This document shows positions 1-12,602 of a DNA stretch of 64,000 bases, in pieces. Within the stretch, counting starts at the first letter, position 1. Every line of letters starts with the position of its first letter. The stretch is from Craspedostauros australis (Eukaryota; Bacillariophyta; Bacillariophyceae; Mastogloiales; Achnanthaceae): assembly GCA_026770025.1 (NCBI GenBank), contig JAMXDE010000048.1:1-64000 (forward strand). Direction: 5' to 3'. The position numbers and the translations under genes are program-made. The notes beneath the pieces are model-generated. The model did no database searches, was not told the DNA's origin, and was given only the letters and a program-made list of their open reading frames with translations.

Positions 1-325
1 CTAACCCTAACCCTAACCCTAACCCTAACCCTAACCCTAACCCTAACCCTAACCCTAACCCTAACCCTAACCCTAACCCTAACCCTAACCCTAACCCTAA
101 CCCTAACCCTAACCCTAACCCTAACCCTAACCCTAACCCTAACCCTAACCCTAACCCTAACCCTAACCCTAACCCTAACCCTAACCCTAACCCTAACCCT
201 AACCCTAACCCTAACCCTAACCCTAACCCTAACCCTAACCCTAACCCTAACCCTAACCCTAACCCTAACCCTAACCCCTAACCCTAACCCCTAACCCTAA
301 CCCTAACCCTAACCCTAACCCTAAC
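1..325. repeat. Telomere repeat array, CCCTAA strand
   Basis: The window begins with an uninterrupted run of CCCTAA units, so this is the left end of a chromosome with the C-rich strand read 5' to 3'. The complementary strand is TTAGGG, the type used by diatoms, many other stramenopiles and animals. Near 273-292 a few units carry an extra C (CCCCTAA), which is typical of degenerate units at the inner edge of a telomere. The array stops at about 325, where unique-looking sequence begins. Confidence 0.98.
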
Positions 326-544
326 TATCGCTACAGGGTCCGCAGGTGCAATCAATCAAACCCTAATGTACGAGGATTTAACACGGTGACGTACGACGGC
401 CAGACCGAAGTTTGGGTCGATTAACGGACGAAGTACAGACGTTTGTATGGGCATGCAATACACACGGTCGAAGGACGGACGTTTTTGTATGGAAAATGTC
501 GATGATCCGCAACTCCCCGAAAGTGCGGACGAATGTTCAACATC

Positions 545-1698
545 CGCAACTCCCAAACAACACGAGATACTACGAGCCACGCGATACACCGTGTTAAACA
601 TGTACACCACGCTACACCACGATGAACGCGTGTTCACGTACATCTACGTAGACACACACATGCAGCGTGTCCATACGTACACGTCAACACTTCTATTATC
701 TCCAACGGACCTCTACAACGTGAGATATCGATGATCAAAGTACTCAACATCAACCAGTACTTGCAATACACAGTGTCATGTTCATGTAAGCACACACACG
801 TGTTCACCATGCCCGTACACACGTGTTACAGCAAGAACCACACTCTGAATCAACTTGGTGATGGAGATAGTGATGCATGAGTACAACACAAACAACATGT
901 GATAACACGTGCAAGCACGTTAATGTGAGATGAACATCGTCAATGGCAGATGAACATCGTCAATGGCAGATGAACATCGTGAATGGCAAATGAACCATCT
1001 GTCAACATCAAATGAACTATTGTTAACACATTCCAACTACAGGAGGATGGCACAAGTCCCATGAAATGGCTGACTTGTGGGGGAGGAGGGGGAAGTCAAC
1101 ACCATTCCAACTACTGGAGGATGGCACAAGTCCCATGAAATGGCTGACTTGTGGGGGAGGAGGGGGAACAACACCATTCCAACTACAGGAGGATGGCACA
1201 AGTCCCATGAAATGGCTGACTTGTGGGGGAGGAGGGGGAAGTCAAGACCATCAACTGTGATACTCACACATCCACGTGCTCACACACACACACACACTGC
1301 CACTCCGTACAACCAGCCACAACACACAACAACATGTGAGACCGTGATGCAACAGTCAACACACAATGAACTATCTGTCAACACCATTCCAACTACAGGA
1401 GGATGGCACAAGTCCCATGAAATGGCTGACTTGTGGGGGAGGAGGGGGAACAACACCATCAACTGTGATACTCACACATCCACGTGCTCACACACACACA
1501 CACACACTGCCACACAGTACAACCGGCCACAACACACACCAACACGTGAGACCACGATGCAACAGTCAACACACAATGAACTATCCGTCAACACCATTCC
1601 AACTACAGGAGGATGGCACAAGTCCCATGAAATGGCTGACTTGTGGGGGAGGAGGGGGAAGTCAACACCATCAACTGTGATACTCACACATCCACGTG

Positions 1699-1732
<34 letters not shown>

Positions 1733-4056
1733 CACACACGGTACAACCAGCCACAACACCAAACAACAAGTGAGACCGTGATGCAACAGTCAACATCAAA
1801 TGAACTATCTGTCAACACCATTCCAACTACAGGAGGATGGCACAAGTCCCATGAAATGGCTGACTTGTGGGGGAGGAGGGGGAAGTCAACACCATCAACT
1901 GTGATACTCACACATCCACGTGCTCACACACACACACTGCCACATGGTACAACCTCCCAAACAACACGAGATAGTTCGAGCCACGTGATACACCGTGTTA
2001 AACATGTACACCACGCTACACCATGATGAACACATGTTCACGTACATCTATGTGTACACACACACGCAGCGTGTCCATACACACACATCAACATTTCTAC
2101 CACCTTCAACGGACCTCGACAACGTGAGATATCGATGATCAAAGTACTCAACATCAACCAGTTCTTGCAATACACAGTGTCATGTACATGTAAGCATACA
2201 CACATGTTCACCATGCTCGACCACACGTGTGACAACAAGAACCACACTCTGGATCAACTTGGTGATGGAGATAGTGATGCATGAGTACACCACAAGCAAC
2301 ATGTGATAACACGTGCAACCGTGTTAATGTGAGATGAACATCGTCAATGGCGGATGAACATCGTCAATGTGAGATGAACATCGTCAATGGCAAATGAACT
2401 ATCTGTCAACATCAAATGAACTATTGTTAATATCATTCCAACTACAGGAGGATGGCACAAGTCCCATGAAATGGCTGACTTGTGGGGGAGGAGGGGGAAG
2501 TCAACACCATTTCAACTACTGGAGGATGGCACAAGTCCCATGAAATGGCTGACTTGTGGGGGAGGAGGGGGAAGTCAACACCATCAACTGTGATACTCAC
2601 ACATCCACGTGCTCACACACACACACACTGCCACACGGTACAACCTCCCAAACAACACGAGATACTACGAGCCACGCGATACACCGTGTTAAACATGTAC
2701 AGCACGATACACCATGATGAACACATGTTCACGTACATCTATGTGTACACACACACGCAGCGTGTCCATACCTACACGTCAACACCTCGACCACCTTGAA
2801 CAGACCTCTACAACGTGAGATATTGATGATCAAAGTACTCAACATCAAGCAGTACTCGCAATACACAGTGTCATGTGCATGTAAGCACACACACATGTTC
2901 ACCAAGTCCATACACACGTGTGACAACAAGAACCACACTCTGAATCAACTTGGTGATGGAGATAGTGATGCATGAGTACAACACAAACAACATGTGATAA
3001 CACGTGCAAGCACGTTAATGTGAGATGAACATCGTCAATGGCAGATGAACATCGTCAATGGCAGATGAACATCGTGAATGGCAAATGAACCATCTGTCAA
3101 CATCAAATGAACTATTGTTAACACATTCCAACTACAGGAGGATGGCACAAGTCCCATGAAATGGCTGACTTGTGGGGGAGGAGGGGGAAGTCAACACCAT
3201 TCCAACTACAGGAGGATGGCACAAGTCCCATGAAATGGCTGACTTGTGGGGGAGGAGGGGGAAGTCAACACCATCAACTGTGATACTCACACATCCACGT
3301 GCTCACACACACACACACACAGTCACTGCCACACGGTACAACCAGCCACAACACACGACAACACGTGAGACCGCGATGCAACAGTCAACATCAAATGAAC
3401 TATCTGTCAACATCAAATGAACTATCTGTCAACACCATTCCAACTACTGGAGGATGGCACAAGTCCCATGAAATGGCTGACTTGTGGGGGAGGAGGGGGA
3501 ACAACACCATCAACTGTGATACTCACACGTCCACGTGCTCACACACACACACACACACTGCCACACGGTACAACCTCCCAAACAACACGAGATACTACGA
3601 GCCACGCGATACACCGTGTTAAACATGTACACGACGCTACACCATGATGAACACATGTTCACGGACATCTATGTGTACACACACACGCACCACGTCCATA
3701 CGTACACATCAACACCTCTACCACCTTCAACGGACCTGTACAACGTGAGATATCGATGATCAAAGTACTCAACATCAACCACTACTTGCAATATGCAGTG
3801 TCATGTACATGAAAGCACACACACATGTCCACCATGACCATACGCGCGTGTGACAACAAGAACCACACTCTGAATCGACTTGGTGATGGAGATAGTGATG
3901 CATGTGTACAACACAAGCAACATGTGATAACACGTGCAACCACGTTAATGTGAGATGAACATCGTTAATGTGAGATGAACATGCTTAATGGCAGATGAAC
4001 ATTGTCAATGGCAAATGAACTATCCGTCAACATCAAATGAACTATTGTTAATATCA
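545..4056 (+). repeat. Long subtelomeric spacer unit, four copies
   Basis: A unit of roughly 480 bp occurs four times, at about 545-1030, 1945-2436, 2640-3125 and 3567-4056. Each starts with a CTCCCAAACAACACGAGATA-type sequence, passes through a CGTGTTCACGTACATCTA-type stretch, and ends in GATGAACATCGTCAATGGCA tandem repeats just before a G-rich block. The intervals between copies are irregular because variable numbers of G-rich and CA-rich modules lie between them. This is a higher-order arrangement typical of subtelomeres that exchange by recombination. Confidence 0.85.
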
Positions 4057-4103
4057 TTCCAACTACTGGAGGATGGCACAAGTCCCATGAAATGGCTGAC
4101 TTG
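1030..4103 (+). repeat. Twelve-copy G-rich subtelomeric block (~65 bp)
   Basis: A block starting TTCCAACTAC and ending in GGGGGAGGAGGGGG recurs with very few changes. Copies begin near 1031, 1105, 1177, 1387, 1597, 1820, 2436, 2510, 3126, 3200, 3438 and 4057. Some are back to back with a spacing of about 73 bp; others are separated by the CA-rich spacer. The last copy is cut short at about 4103 where the recombinase remnant begins. The G runs lie on the plus strand, opposite to the telomere's G-rich strand at this end. Confidence 0.93.
1698..1732. repeat. CA microsatellite
   Basis: A nearly pure run of CA dinucleotides, the longest of several in the subtelomere; shorter ones occur near 1283, 1490, 1925, 2612, 3305 and 3540. 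Each follows a CCACGTGCTCA word, so the microsatellite is part of the repeated module. Confidence 0.9.
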
Positions 4104-5430
4104 TGCCCATGTCAAGGTGTGTTGGGCCTATGACGAGATCATTCGGCGATTCCCGTCTTGGAGAGACATCGCCTACGCAAAAGGAATTGGAGCAGTGAGA
4201 TTGAAATCGCACACATACGCTCAGATCGAACTGAACCTCAGGGGCGTCCAAATGAACAGCTCACAGGACGTGCTTCGGGCGGAACTGATGATGCTGGCTG
4301 ACATTCGCAGATTCCAGGAGTGCGCTGCACCCAATCCAGAAACGTACAGGAACATCGCCCTGCTCTACGCTATGTACAAGACTGGAGCCAGGAGCGTTGC
4401 ATTTTGCTGACCAAGTCAGAAGGCTCCCAGGAAAGATCACTTGACAGGCCGATGGACCATCACATATCCAAATGTGAAGGTCGGAGAAAGCCACCTTGAC
4501 TACAGGCACGTCATATTGTCGCAGGAGGCATCAACTGCATTTGAACGATTTTGGAGATGTCGCCACAACGTGGATTGGACACAGAAGGGGAACACATTCT
4601 GCATCCAGTCGCCCAATGCAATGTACAAGTTCCTTGGGCACCTTTGTCTGAGCGCAGGCTACCCCAAGCAGTACTTCTCTGCGCATTCCGGACGAGCTGG
4701 TGCAATAAACACAGCCATATGCAATGCCATTCTGGCTGGGAAGCCAGTTTCTGTCGGCCAAGCGAATGCAACAATTCTGGGAGACTTCGCCACCAACTCT
4801 GAATGCATGAGATGGTACTACAGGGACGTGTCGGACACCATCGAGCAGTACAAGGGGCACGCAAAGGACACTTCGCATCTGACTGTGTTGCAACTGCATC
4901 GCAATTTGCACAACATGCTGCAACCAATCACTCGACAGCACCCATCTTGTGGGGTGTCCTGCAGCAAAGGCGTATACAAGGAGGCTGTTGCAATTTGCAA
5001 CGAACTTGATTCCTCTTGGCAATTGGACGATTGGTGGCGCGCACAGGGCAACTCCTGGCGGACCAACGAGGTGTTTGAAGAAGCTGGCCTTCGGCTTGAG
5101 GCCAGTGGCCGCCTTCACAAACAGGTGCTGCAATGTACAGAGCTGTACACATCAAAGCAATGCAGTCATCCAAGAAGAATTGGCAATATCATCAAGCTAA
5201 TGATTGGAGCTGGCGAGTTGAAAAGGGAAATGCCGATCTCCAACCACTCAATCAACGTGTCTCCACATTTCCTGCACTACTTCCTCCTTCCTCAACAGCC
5301 ATTGAAAGAGCACTATCGAAAAATCACAAGGGGTGAGCAAAAGCAAAGTACCATGCCGGGATTCGAACCCGGAACCTCAGTTAGAATTACTGGTGCTCTA
5401 CCGTTGAGCTACAGGCGATGCGATTGCTGA
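4104..5430 (+). mobile_element. Tyrosine-recombinase (Crypton-like) remnant
   Basis: Two open stretches in the same phase (to about 4410 and from about 4441 to 5430) together resemble the catalytic half of a eukaryotic tyrosine recombinase, as found in Crypton DNA transposons and in DIRS-type elements. The first contains a YKTGAR-type box with the probable first catalytic arginine. The second has an HSGRAG motif, matching the HxxR box, followed about 50 residues later by MRWYYRD, a good place for the nucleophilic tyrosine. No reverse transcriptase is visible beside it, which favours Crypton over DIRS. The coding potential is interrupted and the 5' end is missing, because the sequence starts abruptly inside a subtelomeric repeat. 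I regard it as a dead copy. The family call is inferred from motifs only. Confidence 0.6.
5348..5418 (-). pseudogene. tRNA-like sequence, probably a tRNA pseudogene
   Basis: Read on the minus strand this stretch has a good D arm (GCTC/GAGC stem), a 4-bp anticodon stem (CAGT/ACTG) and a perfect T arm (CCGGG-TTCGAAT-CCCGG), with a short T run (CTTTT) downstream. The acceptor stem pairs poorly (about four of seven) and the anticodon loop lacks the usual U33, so the amino acid cannot be assigned. It overlaps the 3' end of the recombinase reading frame on the other strand. It could be a decayed tRNA gene, a tRNA-derived SINE head or part of the transposon. Confidence 0.55.
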
Positions 5431-6550
5431 TCCGAACACAAGTGAAATTTATAGATAGTGGGGGCTACGGGAGTAACGTACTTAGCACTATTCGATTTTG
5501 TGCTGATAGCCATCAAAGGAGGCTCGCCAAGTACCAAGGCCAAGGCAACGATACGACGCATCCAATTCGACCAGCCTTGACCTGGGGCTTCCGGTAAACT
5601 GCCCTGCACATGGTGGTTCGGGTGCATTTTAACGGACTTACGAACAATGTTAGTCGTGAATGAGATTTTATTAGTCTTGGTTGCCATGTCCTTCAGACAT
5701 TGTCGTCGCCACTCGCGACTCGTATCTGTGCGATGTCAAAAGATGCCCTAAAATAGAGCACGTTCTTAAACCATGCCCTAAATTAGGACACCTTTTCAAA
5801 ACGTGCCTTACAAGTCAGTAAACAGGTAATTTCACCACGCAAAAGCTAGTAGTGGGGTTTCTCTTGTTTTGGGTCGTGATTACCTCCTCCTGCTCCTCAA
5901 GTGGGGGTAGCGGCAATTGCTATCTACAGGCTGTTTCTAGATTTGTTCTCTGGATTCCCGTTTTGACAAACAGTCACGAATACAGAGCTCGTAACATGGA
6001 ACAAACCTCGTACATATCAATGGTTTCGTTCCAAACCTGGACGCAATCTGCCGAGAATTCACTCGGAACAGAGAGTCACTTTTCATGCCCAAATCTGCGC
6101 GTTGTGCGCATTTTTATGGTCACGCGTACAAAAGCCCGCACAACCAAGCCACAGCACATACACACACACAAGCCATCCGCATCATGCAGAACTCGCGATG
6201 CCCACGCCCAAACTCGCTCAACCCATCACCAACAAAAACACACACAAACCATCAACATCAACATCAACATCAACATGACGCAGAACTCCGCGCCCAAACC
6301 AAGATTCACACAAGCCACGCACATCGACATCACATGACAACTTTCTCTGTGCCTTCTTACCTCTTTACAAATCATATTAGTCAAAAAACTGGTCGGGGGA
6401 TTGTCTTCGAACAACTCACAAATAAAGAACAAGAGCTCCGACCAGGGCACCCAACAACGGGCCAATACGCCTACAGTAGTTGCTTGTGCACTTTGACAGA
6501 TTAAGAGTTGTGATCTACCACCAAGCTTATCACATTTCAAACCAACCACC
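5431..6550. other. Unassigned sequence between transposon remnants
   Basis: No convincing gene is seen. Around 5743-5815 there are two imperfect copies of a roughly 35-bp sequence beginning with the word GCCCTAAA. At about 6247-6275 there is a short CATCAA tandem run. The open frames here (for example 5852-6337) are low in complexity and resemble nothing known. The 5' flank or a decayed LTR of the adjoining copia element may lie here but could not be recognised. Confidence 0.5.
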
Positions 6551-9500
6551 ATGGCGAGACCAATCAACAACCGTACCTGGACGACCATCATCAAGGAGCT
6601 TGTTGAGCTTGAAGATGTGGACATGGAGTTCATCTGCAAGAAACTTGGAAGGATCGAACGAGCCACTCAGAGTCTGGAGATAACATCATCCAAGCATTGT
6701 CTCTTTTGCCAACGCTCACTTCGATCAACATCGAAAACATTCTTCGCATCTTTGCTTTTGCAAAAGAGCGACAGATCGATCAGGCCAGCGATTGGGACAC
6801 AATCGACGAGTTCATCAAGTCCTCTGGATATGAAGTGCCATCTATCAAGACCCCAGTCGCACTCCGAGCAATTCAGTTGCAATTAGAGGCGGACATGAAG
6901 GCAGCAAGCCGAGAGCTCGCAGATGCTTCGAGCCGCGAGGTCGTGGCGCACTCACCACAGCGCCAGCCGGACCTGCAACGATCGCCATCTACGCCATCTG
7001 GCTAGCAATACGATGAGGTCACCATGCTGGAGGCCGAGCCGTTCAGCGGACTCAACATCGAGTGGTACCAGTGGAAGACGGACTTCATGCGAAAACTGAT
7101 CACCACCAGATATGCAGACTACATGGAAGCAGAGAAGCCGGCACACTACCGAGCATCAGTGGACACTCCATTCTACGCGGTCTTCAAGTCCAGGACATGA
7201 AAGGGCGACGCGCATTACATTGTCACTTCCGAAGTACCAAGCCATCACGCCGCATTCCAATCTCCCATTTGGATCTACGAGTCCAGCGAGAATCGGGCTG
7301 GCATCGTCACGGAGGAGGAGGCAAGGCTCTCCAAGCTCATCTACACTGGGGACGGTCCATTCGCAACATTCATCAACAACTTCTTGATGTCTATTCACAC
7401 TATCGAGGACAACGGCAAGCCGATGAACGATCAGGAGAAGATTGCGAGATTCTTCCGCAACATCCGCGACGATAGATTCGCCAGCGTGATCACGAGCCTA
7501 CAGCAGACAAAGGAATCATTCTCCTGGGTCCGCGAAACGCTCATGCGCCATGACAAGATCCTCGCCAACACCAACCTCGACAAGTCTCCAAGACGCAGCC
7601 CACGCACGCACCAGAAAGACAGTCGTCCGGACCGCAAGCAGCCATACGACGAAGCATTTGGTGACTGCAAGAAGTCCTCCCACTACCGTCTGCCAAACAT
7701 GGTGTTCAGAAGCCTACCTGTCGCAGCACAAGTGCTAGTGGTGGAGTCTTCACGCCACTTCCGCAACACCCGAGAACAAATCAGCGAGGCTGCGCTCAAA
7801 CGCGCCAAGCCTGCCAAGTTCGCCAAGACCCAAGAGCAACAAGCTCAGCGCAAGTCCCACAAGCGCGCAAGATTCGGCAACAAGACCGATCGTGTCAAGA
7901 AGTACAAACCGTGTGACAACAGTTCCTGACAACCACCAGCGGCTGTCACATGCCACCAATCGGAAGTCAGCATTCGTATCAAGGATCGGGAAAACACTGA
8001 CCTGGCGCATGATACTGCGGAGAGTAAGCCAGCGGCCAGAGCCCCGGAAACGCTACAGGTGTCGCGTCACAGCACAACCCACCCAAATACAGAGCACACA
8101 ATTCGACAGGCAAGAGTAACACACAGTAGCCACGGCTATATCATTCTAGACTCAGGGGCGGACGGCGGCATTGTACATGAGTCTGGATGGGAAGTGACCC
8201 GACAGCATCTGCAGAAGTTCCACGCTCGCGGCGCGACCGTGGATTCACCGGTCGAGGCGTTTGCAATGGTTGACGCAGTGGCAGCATACGATCTGCCGGA
8301 CGGCGGAGTGATTCTCATCAAGGCATATTTCGTGGCTCTCGACAAGCATCCACGGCAGATGGAGTTGCTATTCAACATGCGCCACATGCAAGCTTCCGGA
8401 GTTCGCGTCTACGACAGACTTCGACAACATGATGGGCAGCAACGGATATTGTCTGGTGACATCGGCATCCCACTGGCAAATCATGACGGAAACACCCTGC
8501 GCATCCCAATCCGCAAACCAACAGCTCACGAGCTCACCCAAGCCGCGCACATCACGATATGCGGCAGGCACCGACGCCTGAGGCAATCACACACACATGT
8601 TGACTTCGACAAAGTATTCCAACATCTCCCACCACAAGTGGTGGCGAAGACCAAGGAAGCATCCACCCAGCTGGCAGATACTCCCATCGAAGCAGAGTCA
8701 AGACTCATCCCAAGGCAGTACCGAGCACAGCAAGCAGGTGCGCTGCAATCGCACCGAATCAAGGGAAGAGTGGACACAGATCCATTTTCTCCACAGTCCC
8801 ATCCATTCGACATTACTGATGCATCCAACTCTTCACGCACAGCGAATCCAAGTTCATCTGGGCCAAGCCGCTACGCAGAGAGGCGATGGTGCCAGGGGCG
8901 CTAACGGAATTAATTGTACAAGTCGGGGCACCCGATCTACTCATCTCGGACAACTCACAAGTCCAAGCCGGCAAGGCATGGAAAGCTGTCACCACGAAGT
9001 ACATGATCAAGCACTCCTTCACCGCTCCAATGAACCAAAATCAGAACCGCACGGAAAGAGCTATCGGCGATATCAAACGGCACGCATACCAGATGATGTG
9101 GGCGGCGACCGCGCCACTCACATTTTGGTGTCACGTGGTGCAACATGCGATTGATGTATGGAACTACACGGTGAAGGAAAGCATCCAGTGGCGAACCCCC
9201 ATCGAGGTACTCCACAGCAACACTCCAGACATCTCCATGTTCAGGTTCACAGTCTTTCAGCCAGTCTGGTATTTCGAGCCGATGGCGAGGTTCCCACATC
9301 ACCCATTCAAGCCTGGACGCTTCTTGGGAATTGCATGGGACCATGGGGACCCTTTCACTTTTCACATTTGGTTGCCAAAAGGCGAAGACGTCACCAAGGG
9401 CACGGCCCTGGTGCGCAACATCGTGAAACCACGAATCGCGGAAGACGCAAGTGCACCGCAAATCACGGACGAGGAAGTGCAACGAATCGCACGCCATGAT

Positions 9501-11810
9501 CTAATCCACTACACAACCAATGGCGAATCGGAGAAGCGGGTGCGAACCAAGACTATGCCGGCACAGCTTGCTCAACAGGTCCGTGAGGCCATCGACGTGG
9601 TTGCCGTGCGGTCAGGGGCGGCGGCTCGCATTCCTGAAGCAGGACCACCGGAGGTCAGGGGCGTCGCGGTGAACGAAAACAGTACTCCCAACGCAGACCG
9701 ATGGTTCGGTCAGCCAAATGTCATCGCAGACGACAATGACGACCGCGACAGCGGGCCCACGGGCGCAATATCCAGCGAAGATGGGGACGACGATCACTCA
9801 ACTGGCAACATCTTGGACGAATCCGATGGCTATGAACCGGTGAGGATTCCAGATCCACCCCAGCAGCGGATTCAGGGGCGTATCGACACTCTCGCTGAGC
9901 GCGAACATGACGAAATGTTCCAAAATCAGATCACAAAAGACGACACGAACGGCCCAGCAATCTCATCTGTCGCTGGCCATCCATTCCGAAGCGGACATCT
10001 CCATCTCAATGTACAATGGGACAACGATGAGACGCAGTGGTTCTGATACAACATCCTGAGAGCAGATCATCCCGAGCTCGTGGCGCGATACATCATCGCA
10101 AACGAACCGAAACGGCATGACAGACACAATTGGCAGTCCACAACAATGCTGAAATGGGCAAAGCACGCTGTGCGCGCAATACGAAGACGCATGCGATGCA
10201 TCGAACGCACGCACATATTCACAGTTGACAACGACGATAACATATCCATCTTGCGACGCATATGGCCAGGGAATAAGAAACCAAAGAAGGACTTCTTCGC
10301 CACCGTGTTTCACTACAGAGTGGAAGTGCCGCGCAACATGAAGCACGCACTCCAGCTTGACAAGTCCAACGGCAACACATTGTGGAGAGACGCGGCAAAG
10401 AAGGAGATCGACGCTTTCATCAAACTCAACTGCTTCAAGTTTCATCCATCAACACACCAACCTTCCTCAGACTATCATAGCACCAAGAAACGGCTAGTCT
10501 TCGCAGTGAAACAGGATCTGCGACGCAAGGGGCGCCTGGTCACCGGAGGCCACCTCATCGAACTCGCTGACAACATCAGAGTATACTTGTCCACAGTGAA
10601 GTCCACCAGCGTTTGAATACTCGACGTCATTGCTGACGCCAACAAGCTGAAACAACTGTGCGGCGACGTTGGCAACGCATTCGTCAACGCATACACCAAC
10701 AAGAAGATCTACGCGAGAGCTGGAAAGGAATTCAATCACCGTGAAGGTCAGACCATCGTACTCAAGAAGGTGCTGTATGGACTCAGATCGAGTGCACAGA
10801 ACTTCCACGCTTACTTTGCAAACACACTCTCATCCATGGGGTTCTCCCCATCTCAACACGATCAAGATGTATGGATCAAGGTCAGAGATGACACTGGCTA
10901 TGATTACATCTGCACACATGTCGACGACTTCAAGATCGTGGCAAGGGATCCAGATCAATACATGAAGTCTATCCAGAAAGTCTACACAATCAAAGACATT
11001 GGACCACCCAAATACTATCTGGGCAACAACTATTCCAAGAATGCCAAGGGCAGATGGAGCGTCGGATGTGACAAATACATCGCGAACGCACTGGGCAAAG
11101 TCGAGCGGCAACATGGCGCGCTGAACGAACAGCACGTGCCCATGCGCAACAAGGATCATCCAGAAACGGACGACTCCGAACTACTCACACCTGATGAACA
11201 TCAACAGTTCCAGCAGCTTATTGGCATGCTGAATTGGGTCGTTCAACTTGGACGTTTCGACGTCGCCTTTGCAACTTCTTCACTTTCTCGATTCACTGCA
11301 TCACCATGAAAAGGACATCTTGTGCAGGCGCTCAAGATCTGGGGCTACCTCAAGGCAAAGTCCACACTCAGAACGCAAGTCGACTCCAGACCCATTATAC
11401 TTGACAACTTCGATTCGACGCCTTCCAACCCAGACTTGGTAGCGCAAACGAAGGAAGAGTACCCTGAGGCGACGGAGGACATCGACGACCGATCACCCAA
11501 GCCGATTTTTCCAAAACTGCCCATGTATGAATTCGTCGATGCGGATCACGCACACGACCTCGTCACACGACGATCCAACACTGGGATCATACTGTTCATT
11601 GGCAGGACACCTGTATACTTCACGAACAAGAGGCAAACATCGGTTACCACGTCAACGTACGGCGCGGAATTCAACGCGATGCGATCAGTGACCGAGGAAA
11701 TCAGTGCACTACGATACGCGCTCCGATCGCTGGGAGTACGCGTCAAATCGCCCACGGTCACATTCTGCGACAACAATCCGGTAATCTCGAACACGACCAT
11801 CGCAGACAGC
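6551..11810 (+). mobile_element. Old broken Ty1/copia (CoDi-like) retroelement
   Basis: The parts are in copia order on the plus strand: a Gag-like region (about 6551-7930), an aspartic protease region (about 8130-8400, around LDSGAD), an integrase region (about 8886-9480), a linker, a reverse transcriptase (about 10080-11300, with a HVDD box near 10917) and the start of an RNase H (about 11322-11810). Integrase before reverse transcriptase places it in Ty1/copia. The coding sequence is split over many short frames, so it is a fossil with roughly seven or more breaks. No matching pair of LTRs was found. A solo LTR of another family sits in its RNase H region. It is clearly older than the two whole elements in this window. 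Confidence 0.88.
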
Positions 11811-12602
11811 TGTCAGGAATCGAGGGTGCGACTATGTCGTAATATCCTAGATTGCCGCACCTCCCATAATACCAAAAATAGACTGACCAATCTACCAAAG
11901 TCGGACACACTCCCAAGTCGATTGTGAGCCTTCCTCCTCTGTGTGTCAAGATTATGACGGACGACGGACAGACCAAAGGTGTGACATGTTTTGAGATGAT
12001 TGACAATCCAACATGGCGAACAGTGGATGTGAAAGGGAGACTGGAACACGGAAGTGTTCCAAGCACGAAGGTTGACCAGTTGAACCAAAAACATCTATGC
12101 AAAAACGCTATCAAGGTTGTGTCAATCAGAACTCAGAACATGAATACGTGCCTGAGAGAACCGCCGAAGGAGAACAAAGTGCGGACTGGAACAGCATCGA
12201 AGGACTGGATTGATCGTACCAGAACACCATGTTCTGAACAAGTGTGACCACCAGTGAACATGTGAGAAGAGTGAGTGAACAACACGGAAGAGTGCACTGG
12301 ATGAGTGATGGATGCCTGATTGGAAGAGAGTGAAACTCAGCATTGGCATGCATGCACTGTAGGAGTGTAGGAGGAAACCTCCATGATCGAGCATGATGAA
12401 ATGGACCTGTCATGAGCAATGAGATGTGAATGATGGAGAGGGTGTGCTATGATGATTGTAGGAGCAACTACAGGGCGCCATCAGCATCATCGCGGGCAAA
12501 CAACTTGAGGAATTGAGAAATGAAGATGTTGTTCTCACAGTTCTAAAACGGTACAGTTTAATAAAGGTTACACTACAGTATCAATACCCCGGATTTCCAA
12601 CA
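11811..12602 (+). repeat. Solo LTR inserted in the old copia element
   Basis: A 792-bp stretch begins TGTCAGGAATCG and ends GGATTTCCAACA, the same termini as the 754-bp LTRs of the whole element at 26747-34190, and shares the internal word GATTGCCGCACCTCCCA. A GTTCTAAA..GGTACAG motif lies near its 3' end. Flanking direct repeats (GACAG on both sides, one base off the LTR edge on the left) support insertion as an element later reduced to one LTR. No internal coding region is attached. Confidence 0.82.

Larger units (their letters stand above)
326..4103. repeat. Subtelomeric repeat region
   Basis: Between the telomere and the first recognisable coding remnant the sequence is built almost wholly from repeated modules: a G-rich block of about 65 bp, a longer spacer unit of about 480 bp, CA microsatellites preceded by a CCACGTGCTC word, and short GATGAACATCGTCAATGGCA repeats. 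Open frames here only translate the repeats and look non-coding. The first 215 bp (326-540) lack the main modules and contain a small internal duplication around 430-490. The region ends abruptly inside the last G-rich block at about 4103. Confidence 0.92.

Noticed and set aside
1077-1781. 234-codon frame in the subtelomere
   Set aside because: It only translates the repeated G-rich block and CA runs.
1698-3570. CRISPR-like direct repeats
   Set aside because: The repeats are subtelomeric modules in a eukaryotic chromosome end, with repeated rather than unique spacers.
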